A stretch of DNA of 6,895 nt from Nitrospira sp. UBA2083. GTDB taxonomy: Bacteria; Nitrospirota; Nitrospiria; Nitrospirales; Nitrospiraceae. Location of the stretch: NCBI GenBank assembly GCA_002331625.1, contig DCZN01000125.1, forward strand, positions 1-6,895. Direction: 5' to 3'. This document shows positions 1 through 6,274 of this stretch, in pieces. The notes under the pieces were generated by a model, which ran no database searches, was not told where the DNA came from, and saw only the letters and a program-made list of their open reading frames with translations. Numbering within the stretch: position 1 is the first letter of the stretch; each line of letters starts with the position of its first letter. A program made the translations under genes and the position numbers.

Positions 1-1964
1 ATCCACCAGATGTTCGGAAATCCAGGGATACGCAGCTTGGCATCCATCTCATCCAGCAACCGATCCCACGTCATGCCTGATCGCCATTGTGCCTCCGGTT
101 TGAGAGTCACGGTGATCTCGGCCATTCCGACAAAAGCCGGATCAGTCGCAGTCGGGGCCTTCCCCATTTTTCCGAATACCCGTTCCACCTCGGGAAAGGT
201 CGTGAGTAACTGATCCTGAACCTGCAAGACCTTCGTCGCTTCGGGGATCGAAAGACCCGGAACGGTGGTCGGCATATAGAGAATAGTCCCCTCGTTCAGC
301 GGTGGCATGAACTCCGCGCCGAGTCGAGAGAACACCGGCACCGTAACGGCCACTGCCGAGACGGCGACGCCCACGGTCAGCCACTGGACTCGCAGGGTGC
401 CTGAGAGGATGGGGCGATACAGGGCAATGAGCCACCGGTTCAGCGGATTCTTGGTTTCAGGACGAACCTTCCCACGAATCAACAACACCATCAGTACAGG
501 CGCCAACGTCACCGAGAGAACGGTAGCAAAGAGCATCGAAAAGGTCTTGGTATAGGCTAGGGGCGTGAACAGTCGGCCTTCCTGCGCTTCCAGCGCAAAG
601 ATCGGCAGGAATGACACGGCAATCACCAACAGTGAAAAGAACAGGGGCCGCCCGACCTCTTTTGCGGCGGCAATGATGATCTCCGTTCGGTTGCCCGATG
701 GAGATTGCTCTAACCTTTTATGGGCATTTTCGACCATCACCATCGCAGCATCGACCATGGCTCCGATGGCAATGGCAATCCCGCCCAATGACATGATGTT
801 GGAGGTAATCTTCACGTAGGCCATCGGAATAAACGCGAGCAGCACCGCCACGGGGAGGATGAGGATGGCCACAAGGGCGCTTCGAACATGAAACAGAAAG
901 ACCAGTGCGATCAGGCTGATGATCACACTTTCTTCAACCAGTTTCTCACGGAGGACGGCAATCGCGCGATGAATGAGATCGGACCGATCGTAGGTGGGAA
1001 CAATGCGCACGCCCTCGGGCAAGGCCGGGGCGATTTCCTCCAGCCTGGCTTTGACCCGCTCGATCACGGTGAGCGCGTTCTCCCCGGTCCGCATGATCAC
1101 GATGCCGCCGACCGTCTGGCCTTTGCCGTCCAATTCGGCAATGCCCCGCCGCTGATCCGGCCCGAGTTGGACATGCCCGATGTCTCGCACGAGAATCGGC
1201 GTGCCTCGTCCATCCGTGCCGACGGGAATCAGCTCAATTTCATCAACCGACCGCAGATACCCTCGCCCTCGAATAACATACTCGGTGCCGGCCATCTCCA
1301 AAACCCGGCCGCTCACCTCCGCGTTGCTGTTGCGGACGGCTTCAATGACCCTTTGAATCGGCAGCCGATAAGCCGCTAATGTGTTGGGGTCCACTTCGAT
1401 TTGGTATTGTTTGACGAATCCACCGATCGCCGACACCTCTGCCACACCAGGCACACTCTCAAGTTGGTAACGCAAGTACCAGTCCTGAAGGCTCCGGAGC
1501 TGCGCCAGATCATGCGTCCCGGACTCGTCCACCAACGCGTACTGATAGACCCACCCGACACCGGTTGCATCAGGTCCGAGAGTCGGCGTGACACCGATCG
1601 GCAACTTGCCGGTGAGCTTCTGGAGATATTCGAGGACACGACTTCTTGCCCAGTAGAGGTCGGTTCGATCTTGAAAAATCACATACACATAGGAGACACC
1701 GTATTCCGAGACACCTCGGACCCGTTTGACTTTAGGTCCAGCGAGCAAAGAGGTCACAACCGGGTAGGTGATCTGATCTTCAATGAGGGTTGGACTTCGC
1801 CCCTGCCACTCGGTATAGACGATCACCTGAACGTCCGAAAGGTCCGGAATAGCGTCCAGCGGAACTTGAAACAAAGCCCACAGGCCCCAGGCGCTCAGCA
1901 TGAGCACCAGCAGAATTATCAGAGTCGGATTTCGAGCGCTTCCCTCAATCAGACGCGCAATCAT
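1..1964 (-). CDS. cusA: CusA-type heavy-metal RND efflux pump, 3'-truncated by window edge
   Basis: Inner-membrane proton-driven pump of the heavy-metal RND family, predicted to expel Cu(I)/Ag(I) from the periplasm or cytoplasm through CusB and CusC. I translated an uninterrupted frame of 654 codons from ATG 1964-1962 to the left edge; E. coli CusA is about 1047 residues, so roughly the last 390 are missing. TM1 lies near residues 14-32, followed by a PLDAIPDLSDVQV segment typical of the family. The TM4 motif GAMVDAAMVMVENAHKR places the proton-relay Asp at residue 405, the same number as in E. coli. Met564 (in LYMPTT) and Met614 (in VGMAEITV) align with E. coli Met573 and Met623 of the three-Met metal site; the third Met falls outside the window. 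The start overlaps the cusB stop as ATGA, with AGGGA (1973-1969) 4 nt upstream, which suggests translational coupling. The methionines favour Cus over the divalent Czc type. Confidence 0.97.
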   Translation of the reverse strand, partial: MIARLIEGSARNPTLIILLVLMLSAWGLWALFQVPLDAIPDLSDVQVIVYTEWQGRSPTLIEDQITYPVVTSLLAGPKVKRVRGVSEYGVSYVYVIFQDRTDLYWARSRVLEYLQKLTGKLPIGVTPTLGPDATGVGWVYQYALVDESGTHDLAQLRSLQDWYLRYQLESVPGVAEVSAIGGFVKQYQIEVDPNTLAAYRLPIQRVIEAVRNSNAEVSGRVLEMAGTEYVIRGRGYLRSVDEIELIPVGTDGRGTPILVRDIGHVQLGPDQRRGIAELDGKGQTVGGIVIMRTGENALTVIERVKARLEEIAPALPEGVRIVPTYDRSDLIHRAIAVLREKLVEESVIISLIALVFLFHVRSALVAILILPVAVLLAFIPMAYVKITSNIMSLGGIAIAIGAMVDAAMVMVENAHKRLEQSPSGNRTEIIIAAAKEVGRPLFFSLLVIAVSFLPIFALEAQEGRLFTPLAYTKTFSMLFATVLSVTLAPVLMVLLIRGKVRPETKNPLNRWLIALYRPILSGTLRVQWLTVGVAVSAVAVTVPVFSRLGAEFMPPLNEGTILYMPTTVPGLSIPEATKVLQVQDQLLTTFPEVERVFGKMGKAPTATDPAFVGMAEITVTLKPEAQWRSGMTWDRLLDEMDAKLRIPGFPNIWW

Positions 1965-3403
1965 TTCATCCCTGACATGCCTTGCATGTCCTCCATACCC
2001 TGCATGCTGTCCATCTCACCCGCCCGCTCGCCTCGCGGCGAAGCCGAGAGCCCTGGCGGCGCCGAGACGCCGCCTTCTCCCATGGCCATCTTGCCTTCAT
2101 GGGCGCCGCGCATTTGCCAGTCGGCCATGCCGATCCTTCCCATCATGCTCTGCATGCTCACGGCCGAGGCCAGCTTGCTCTCGGCGTCCAACAAGAAATT
2201 AGCCGAGGTCACAACACGATCTCCTTCTTTGAGTCCTTCCATCACTTCCACTGAATCCTGACTCCTGCGACCAAGCTTGACGGAAATAGGCTCATACCGG
2301 CCTTGCCCCCGATCCATGAACACGAGTTGGCGAAGGCCCGTCTCGATAACTGCTTCCTTTGGCACGACTAAAGTCGTGACCGCATTCGTCTGTAAGATTA
2401 CGTTCCCATACATGCCTGGCTTCAGCTTCAATTTAGGATTCGACAACTCCAGCCGTACCCGCACCGTGCGGGCTTCGGTATTCAGGGTCGGATATACATA
2501 GGCTACCTTGCCGTGGAACGCCTCTCCCGGATAGGCGGCAAAGGTGACCGTTGCCGGCTGACCGATCTTTGTGGCCGCCACCTCTGATTCATAAATATCG
2601 GCGTAGATCCAGACCGTGGAGAGATCTGCGATCTCATACAGTGTCGTGCCCGGCTCCACATATTTCCCCGGCAAGGCCTCCCGTTTCATCACGATCCCGG
2701 AGGAAGGAGCGTACACCGTGAGCACCGGCTCTGCTTTGCCACGACGCTCCAGCGCCGCGATTTGTGCATCGGTCACATCCCAGAGGCGAAGCCGTTCTCG
2801 TGCGCTCACGACGAGGGCGGCGGCATTCTCCTTTGCGTCGGCCAGCGGACTGGCAGCCAATTGAGCCTGCGTCCTGACTGCCAACAGGTATTCATCCTGG
2901 GTTGCAAGGAGATCCGGCGAGTAGATGGTGAAGAGCGGTTCACCTTTGCGAACCGGTCGACCGATGGAATCGGCGAAGACCTTTCGAACCCACCCGGAGA
3001 TTTTCAGTGTCACTTGCGTGAAGCCCCGCTCGTCGTAACCGACCGTACCGACCGTACGGATCTCTTCCTCGAGCGTTGCGTGGACAACCGTGGCACTGCG
3101 GATGCCGATCATCTGTCTCGCCACAGCCGGAACCGCCACAGCGCCGGATGGGGCGTCGGACATGTCTGACATAGATTCCATGCCTTTCATAGGCTTGGCG
3201 CCTTCCATCGGCATCCCTTTCATGTCAGGCTCTTTCATGGACATACCTTCCATCTCATGGCCCTTCATGTCTCCACTGCTTTGCATCCTCGACATATCGC
3301 TCATCATCCGATGCGCGGCGAAGAACCCGGCGATGACGCCGACGAACAGACCGGCTGCTGCGACACCGACAACAAGAGCTGTTCTGCGCCTGTCCTGGCT
3401 CAT
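1961..3403 (-). CDS. cusB: CusB-type periplasmic adaptor (membrane fusion protein) with Met-rich ends
   Basis: Periplasmic adaptor linking the RND pump to the outer-membrane channel and, in E. coli, passing Cu(I)/Ag(I) to CusA. From the ATG at 3409 it would be 482 aa. I prefer the ATG at 3403 (480 aa) because AGGAGG (3416-3411) is 7 nt from it but only 1 nt from the first ATG. Residue numbers here use the 3409 start. An N-terminal hydrophobic anchor spans 10-32, followed by a Met-rich region 35-83 (15 Met). The barrel-sandwich half with SGWVRKVFADSIGRPVRKGE and the IYSPDLLATQDEYLLA helix start are highly typical of heavy-metal adaptors. APSSGIVMKREALPG and IADLSTVWIYADIYESE follow, then the beta-barrel and membrane-proximal parts. 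The family core ends near residue 419; a second Met-rich tail runs to 482. No YTCPMHP-type heavy-metal-binding domain is present. Confidence 0.96.
   Translation of the reverse strand: MSQDRRRTALVVGVAAAGLFVGVIAGFFAAHRMMSDMSRMQSSGDMKGHEMEGMSMKEPDMKGMPMEGAKPMKGMESMSDMSDAPSGAVAVPAVARQMIGIRSATVVHATLEEEIRTVGTVGYDERGFTQVTLKISGWVRKVFADSIGRPVRKGEPLFTIYSPDLLATQDEYLLAVRTQAQLAASPLADAKENAAALVVSARERLRLWDVTDAQIAALERRGKAEPVLTVYAPSSGIVMKREALPGKYVEPGTTLYEIADLSTVWIYADIYESEVAATKIGQPATVTFAAYPGEAFHGKVAYVYPTLNTEARTVRVRLELSNPKLKLKPGMYGNVILQTNAVTTLVVPKEAVIETGLRQLVFMDRGQGRYEPISVKLGRRSQDSVEVMEGLKEGDRVVTSANFLLDAESKLASAVSMQSMMGRIGMADWQMRGAHEGKMAMGEGGVSAPPGLSASPRGERAGEMDSMQGMEDMQGMSGMK
1964..2161 (-). repeat. Met-rich C-terminal tail of CusB
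   Basis: Residues 417-482 of CusB (numbered from 3409) hold 13 methionines and extend past the usual end of the adaptor family. The last part, MDSMQGMEDMQGMSGMK, is a regular Met/Gly/Asp pattern. A Trp (431) sits between Met428 and Met433, with His437 close by. The tail is interrupted by a Met-free stretch, about residues 448-465, annotated separately. Confidence 0.75.
2015..2074. repeat. GC-rich double-hairpin segment inside the cusB coding tail
   Basis: Two adjacent inverted repeats are visible: TCGCC (2028-2032) with GGCGA (2037-2041) around a 4-nt loop, and GGCGGCG (2055-2061) with CGCCGCC (2068-2074) around a 6-nt loop. The segment is far richer in G+C than the flanking Met codons. It encodes about residues 448-465, Met-free and rich in Pro, Ser, Gly and Arg (core SPRGERAG), which breaks the Met pattern on both sides. 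This looks like an in-frame insertion of a palindromic element; that origin is inferred. Confidence 0.5.
3161..3307 (-). repeat. Degenerate Met-rich repeat region in the CusB N-terminus
   Basis: Residues 35-83 of CusB (numbered from 3409) contain 15 methionines in 49 residues, spaced as MxxM and MxM with Gly, Lys, Asp and Glu between. At DNA level the segment is an irregular repeat of units like ATGAAAGGCATG and GACATGAAAGG. The region follows directly after the membrane anchor, so it should be periplasmic. Met clusters of this kind bind Cu(I)/Ag(I) in known copper proteins; a binding role here is inferred. Confidence 0.8.
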
Positions 3404-3410
3404 GGCCATT

Positions 3411-3416
3411 CCTCCT
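3411..3416 (-). promoter_or_regulatory. Shine-Dalgarno AGGAGG deciding the cusB start
   Basis: AGGAGG on the minus strand lies 7 nt before the ATG at 3403 and 1 nt before the ATG at 3409. The spacing supports 3403 as the real cusB start. It sits in the 16-nt gap between the cusC stop (3420-3422) and that start. Confidence 0.8.
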
Positions 3417-3419
3417 TTG

Positions 3420-4709
3420 TTAGCTCTTTCCGTTCAGATCGGCTCCGATCACTTGTTCGAGTTCAGCGAGTCGGTGCTCGCGCTCGACCAGCGCTCGGTA
3501 GTACTCATGTTGAAATCCTCGCCAGGCCCGCTGCGTATCAATAAGATCCAGAAACCCTCCCGTTCCCACGCGATACCCAGCTCGTGCTGCTTCGAGGTTT
3601 TGTACGGCCTGGGGTAGGATCGTCGTGTGATACAACCTGGCCACCTGTTCACTCGCCCGGACCTTCGCCAACAGGTCGTTGACCTGAAAACGAGTCAGGT
3701 TTTCCAGTTGGTGCTGTTGTGCCCGCGCAGCTGCGACCGATGCCGCGGCTTCTTGCACACCTGCGTCATACTTCGGTTTGGTCCAGAAGCTGAACGGGAT
3801 GGTCATCGCCACGTAGGCGCCAAATCCGTCATTGGCCTGAAAGTTTTGGAAGCGCTGAAACTGCACGTTGAAGTCGGGATAATACTGACGTTGGGCCAGC
3901 GCGCGAGACTGCTCGCTCTGTTGGACCGCCAGCTCGGCGGCTTTCAACTCCGGCCTTGCGCCCAGCGCAAGACTGTGCAGATCGTCGATGGTTGCATTGA
4001 GGGAGCGCAGAGTCGGCTCCTGGGGGAGTCCCAAAGGCGATAGAGGATCGCGGTCCAGAAGCGTATTCAGCAGCGCTGCAGCGGTCTCTCGACGTTGTTC
4101 CAGAACAGGACGTTGCTGGTGCAACACAGACAGCTCGACCTGAGCCTTGAGGACATCAGCCTGCGATCCCTTGCCGGTCCGAAACTTCGCGTTCGCAATC
4201 TCGACGAACTGCCTGAGCAATTCGACCTGTTCATGATGAATCTGGATCGCTTTGTGCGCAAGAAACAGGTCGTAGTAAGCCTGCTTGAGGCGGACGACCA
4301 GCTCCCTTTCTTTCCCATGCAGCGCCTGTTCAGTCATCTCGGCCGACCGGATCGCTACTTCGCCCTTCAGCGCCAATTTGCCGGGGAACGGGAAATTCTG
4401 CGAGAGACCGAAGATGCTGTTGTCTGCCCGTGTGACGTTGAAGGTCTGCGGGAAATTCCACAAGTGCACGGACAGGGTGGGATCGTCCAGCGACCGAGCC
4501 TGGGCAATCCGATTCGTGGCGGCTTCCCATTGCTTGCGCGCCGCCGCAAGTTCCGGATTTCTGGCCAAGGCTTCCGAGATCAAATCTGGCAACACCAAGG
4601 ACGGTTGCGCGGTCTGCTCGACGGCATGGACGACATGGCGCCCATATATCGCGAAGGTCATGCTCAGGACTGTGATGGCCAGCAGCAATATCCGAATTGA
4701 GCGAGTCAT
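3420..4709 (-). CDS. cusC: CusC/TolC-like outer-membrane efflux channel
   Basis: Outer-membrane factor of the tripartite pump, forming the trimeric exit duct docked by CusB. The frame is open from an ATG at 4742, but I choose the ATG at 4709 (429 aa). It has GGAGGA (4722-4717) 7 nt upstream and is followed at once by a clear signal peptide (MTRSIRILLLAITVL..., likely cleaved after VVHA). Two OEP-type halves are visible: LPDLISEALARNPELAAARKQW with a following coiled coil, and a second half beginning near the ARPELKAAELAVQQ segment. FPFPGKLALKGEVA and the coiled-coil stretch with FRTGKGSQADVLKAQVELS are typical of metal-efflux outer-membrane factors, as is GYRVGTGGFLDLIDTQRAW. There is no lipobox Cys, unlike the E. 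coli CusC lipoprotein, so it should be a non-acylated TolC-like channel. The cusC symbol rests partly on its place before cusBA. Confidence 0.93.
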   Translation of the reverse strand: MTRSIRILLLAITVLSMTFAIYGRHVVHAVEQTAQPSLVLPDLISEALARNPELAAARKQWEAATNRIAQARSLDDPTLSVHLWNFPQTFNVTRADNSIFGLSQNFPFPGKLALKGEVAIRSAEMTEQALHGKERELVVRLKQAYYDLFLAHKAIQIHHEQVELLRQFVEIANAKFRTGKGSQADVLKAQVELSVLHQQRPVLEQRRETAAALLNTLLDRDPLSPLGLPQEPTLRSLNATIDDLHSLALGARPELKAAELAVQQSEQSRALAQRQYYPDFNVQFQRFQNFQANDGFGAYVAMTIPFSFWTKPKYDAGVQEAAASVAAARAQQHQLENLTRFQVNDLLAKVRASEQVARLYHTTILPQAVQNLEAARAGYRVGTGGFLDLIDTQRAWRGFQHEYYRALVEREHRLAELEQVIGADLNGKS

Positions 4710-4716
4710 GGAATGG

Positions 4717-4722
4717 TCCTCC
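4717..4722 (-). promoter_or_regulatory. Shine-Dalgarno GGAGGA deciding the cusC start
   Basis: GGAGGA on the minus strand, within a GGGGAGGA run, is 7 nt before the ATG at 4709. It rules against the in-frame upstream ATG at 4742, which would put 11 extra residues before the signal peptide. Confidence 0.8.
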
Positions 4723-4791
4723 CCAAAAGCGTTCCTGCCCACGATTGTTGCGGATCTCGGCCCCCGTCTTGCTACAGAAGCAGCAGCGGGA

Positions 4792-4805
4792 TGAACCGAG
4801 GTTCA
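4792..4805. repeat. 14-bp dyad upstream of cusC, possible operator
   Basis: TGAACCGAGGTTCA has perfect 6-bp arms around a 2-bp centre. It lies in the 148-bp gap between the small exported protein and cusC, about 83 bp before the cusC start. A TTGAAC overlapping it on the minus strand could serve as a -35, but I see no good -10 at 16-19 bp. It may be an operator or chance. The rest of the gap (4710-4857) holds only the cusC ribosome binding site as far as I can see. Confidence 0.3.
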
Positions 4806-4857
4806 ACGCCGGACAGAGAACGCGATGATGGAATTGGCTCAGAAAGAACCGGGGAGA

Positions 4858-5232
4858 TCAGATGCGAAGCACGGTGCTTGCGAGCGACTGATGCGGAGAA
4901 GAACTGGACTCACGAGACCGAGATGGGTGGGACATGCGCTCGAACCGGAAGCTCACAGCCGAGCCTGCGACCAGAGCATGGTCTGCCGACCAATGATGGT
5001 CCATGTGCAATAAAGACAACTGTGGGGAGGACTCTACCCCCAGAGTTTTGAAGGCATCACACAATTGCCGAGCCGATTGCTCATCAGGGGTTGAGCAGCC
5101 GTTCCCCATCGAGGCATCGGTGGTTCCCGACAATGGGAGGAGACAGGCGTAGGCATTGAAACTGAACGCCAGCAGGAACACAACAATGGTTACGGCGAGA
5201 AAAGATCGCGAGCGATGGAAACGCATCTGCAT
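4858..5232 (-). CDS. Small exported Cys/His-containing protein, unknown family
   Basis: I do not recognise a named family. The 124-residue product has a strong signal peptide: basic MQMRFHRSRS, then a hydrophobic core at 11-25, ending NAYA before Cys30. That Cys could be the mature N-terminus or, less likely, a poor lipobox. The mature part has Cys30, Cys46 and Cys58, in contexts ACLLPLSG, GNGCSTP and LCDAFKTLG, and a His cluster LLHMDHHWSADH at 74-85. The C-terminus is Ser/Arg-rich and low-complexity. Its place between an exported DsrE-like protein and cusC suggests a periplasmic metal-binding or chaperone-like role, which is inference. The start is uncertain: ATGs at 5232 and 5226 are both in frame and both far (13 and 19 nt) from the nearest Shine-Dalgarno-like GAGGG (5250-5246). 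It lies 44 nt after the dsrE-like stop. Confidence 0.65.
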   Translation of the reverse strand: MQMRFHRSRSFLAVTIVVFLLAFSFNAYACLLPLSGTTDASMGNGCSTPDEQSARQLCDAFKTLGVESSPQLSLLHMDHHWSADHALVAGSAVSFRFERMSHPSRSRESSSSPHQSLASTVLRI

Positions 5233-5276
5233 AGCATCAGTCTATCCCTCGTCCATGTTACCCGTCAACGGCATGA

Positions 5277-5816
5277 CTAATACACAATCACTCGATCGGC
5301 CGACGCAAACACGTCTACCATCTTGGCCAGCGGAATCGGGGTGACTGAAGAGGCCACCCGCGCCGGATCGATGTTGTAGAGCAGCATCATGGTCCGGTTG
5401 CCATAGATCTCGACCCTGAGCTTGTTCTTCAGGAAGTCGAAATACTCGCCGTAGTGGTGTGGGATCTGGTCAAGCGGCACGCCCATCTGCTCCGACAGAC
5501 TATGCCGTTCTCGATCCGGTAGCCCCGCTCGATCGAGCGCGGTTGAGTCAGATCCGATCAACCCTCTGAACCAACCAAAGCCCTTTGTCACTGACGTGAC
5601 GGCGCTTGCATCCACCAGAATCGTGACCTTGTGCCCGGCCTTTACAGCCGCCCAGGCGACATTCGGCACCGCGCAAATCTGCGCGTCATCCTCTGCCAAC
5701 GAGGTCTTCATATGGATCAGAATGCTGGCTGCGGAGGCCTGCTGCATGCCGAGGCCAACGATCCATATGAGTGTCATGAACATCAAGACTATCATGGCTA
5801 TGATCTGTCGCTTCAT
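5277..5816 (-). CDS. Exported DsrE-like protein
   Basis: The 179-residue protein resembles the DsrE/DsrF-like fold family, whose cytoplasmic members handle sulfur in relays. The N-terminus is a signal peptide or anchor (MKRQIIAMIVLMFMTLIWIV, likely cleaved after QQASA at 29), so this one should work outside the cytoplasm. The core starts with a beta strand ASILIHMKTS, then an alpha/beta stretch VAWAAVKAGHKVTILVDASAV typical of the fold. MGVPLDQIPHHYGEYFDFLKN and a terminal ASADRVIVY strand follow. Cys48 is the only cysteine; whether it matches the active Cys of sulfurtransferase members is not clear. The start ATG overlaps the stop of the upstream gene by 4 bp and is preceded by GAGGAGGG (5830-5823) at 6 nt, so translation is probably coupled. 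Fold assignment is from sequence pattern only; the function in metal resistance is unknown. Confidence 0.75.
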   Translation of the reverse strand: MKRQIIAMIVLMFMTLIWIVGLGMQQASAASILIHMKTSLAEDDAQICAVPNVAWAAVKAGHKVTILVDASAVTSVTKGFGWFRGLIGSDSTALDRAGLPDRERHSLSEQMGVPLDQIPHHYGEYFDFLKNKLRVEIYGNRTMMLLYNIDPARVASSVTPIPLAKMVDVFASADRVIVY

Positions 5817-6220
5817 GACCCGCCCTCCTCATTCTTGTTCTGGGTCAGAGGCTGATGTTCGCAGCAGCCTGAGACATCCGAATCCGGCCTCCCATCGAGA
5901 CATCCCTTATACGCAGCATAGGCCTTCAATGCCCATTCCTCGCCGGGACAGCCTTGCATCGTCATGGCGACTTCGAGGAACTCGATCAATTCCTCCTGTG
6001 TGATGCCTTTGTCGCACGCCATCTTGACATAGGCTCGGATACAGGGCTCACATCGGATCGCAATGGAGATCGCCATGGCCGTGAGCAGTTTGTACTTGGC
6101 AGCCACGGTTGCATCTCGATAGGCTTCCCGCCGCATGCGCAGCAGCCCGCCAGTGACTTGAGGACTCAGCTTTCTCAATTCGGTGAACAGCCCGGCTTCG
6201 TTAGTTGTCGGTTGATTCAT
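5813..6220 (-). CDS. AhpD/carboxymuconolactone-decarboxylase-like protein with CxxC
   Basis: A small all-helical protein of the CMD/AhpD superfamily, some members of which are thiol peroxidases or disulfide reductases. From the upstream ATG at 6232 it is 139 aa; I prefer the ATG at 6220 (135 aa), since AGAGGA (6238-6233) abuts the first ATG without a spacer. Residue numbers here use 6232. The core reads KYKLLTAMAISIAIRCEPCI, with the CxxC pair at 61 and 64, then KGITQEELIEFLEVAMTMQGCPG and WALKAYAAYK, all typical of the family. The usual CxxCxxxH relay His is Tyr68 here. Further cysteines are at 73, 95, 111, 123 and 124; the last two form a GCCEHQ motif in a short tail. No signal peptide is seen, so it is likely cytoplasmic. 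It overlaps the dsrE-like gene by 4 bp. Redox or metal-thiol chemistry is plausible, but the substrate is unknown. Confidence 0.85.
   Translation of the reverse strand: MNQPTTNEAGLFTELRKLSPQVTGGLLRMRREAYRDATVAAKYKLLTAMAISIAIRCEPCIRAYVKMACDKGITQEELIEFLEVAMTMQGCPGEEWALKAYAAYKGCLDGRPDSDVSGCCEHQPLTQNKNEEGGS
5823..5830 (-). promoter_or_regulatory. Shine-Dalgarno for the dsrE-like gene
   Basis: GAGGAGGG on the minus strand lies 6 nt before the ATG at 5816 and is inside the end of the preceding reading frame. It fixes the start and supports coupled translation. Confidence 0.75.
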
Positions 6221-6274
6221 GACGATTTCCATCCTCTCGCCTAAAATACTCCATTGATTCGCTGTAGCCGCCAG

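Noticed and set aside
888..1379. Plus-strand reading frame of 163 codons
   Set aside because: It lies wholly antisense to the conserved pore and porter domain of CusA and shows no family signature.
1..1964. Assignment of the pump as CzcA/CnrA (Zn/Co/Ni)
   Set aside because: The methionines at 564 and 614 match the Cu(I)/Ag(I) site of CusA.
1401..2261. Long plus-strand reading frame of 286 codons
   Set aside because: It is antisense to the well-supported cusA and cusB frames, has no recognisable domain, and its composition reflects the opposite strand.
3043..3059. Inverted repeat CCGTAC-N5-GTACGG
   Set aside because: It falls inside the cusB core and arises from repeated Thr-Val-Gly codons; no sign of a regulatory role.
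4095..4700. Plus-strand reading frame of 201 codons
   Set aside because: It is antisense to cusC, which has a signal peptide, a Shine-Dalgarno and family motifs; the plus frame has none.
4778..4806. Candidate sigma70 promoter starting with TTGAAC upstream of cusC
   Set aside because: No acceptable -10 hexamer at normal spacing, so I list only the dyad and not a promoter.
4710..4857. Rho-independent terminator between the small exported gene and cusC
   Set aside because: No GC-rich hairpin followed by a T run on the minus strand; the 14-bp dyad has no T tract after it.
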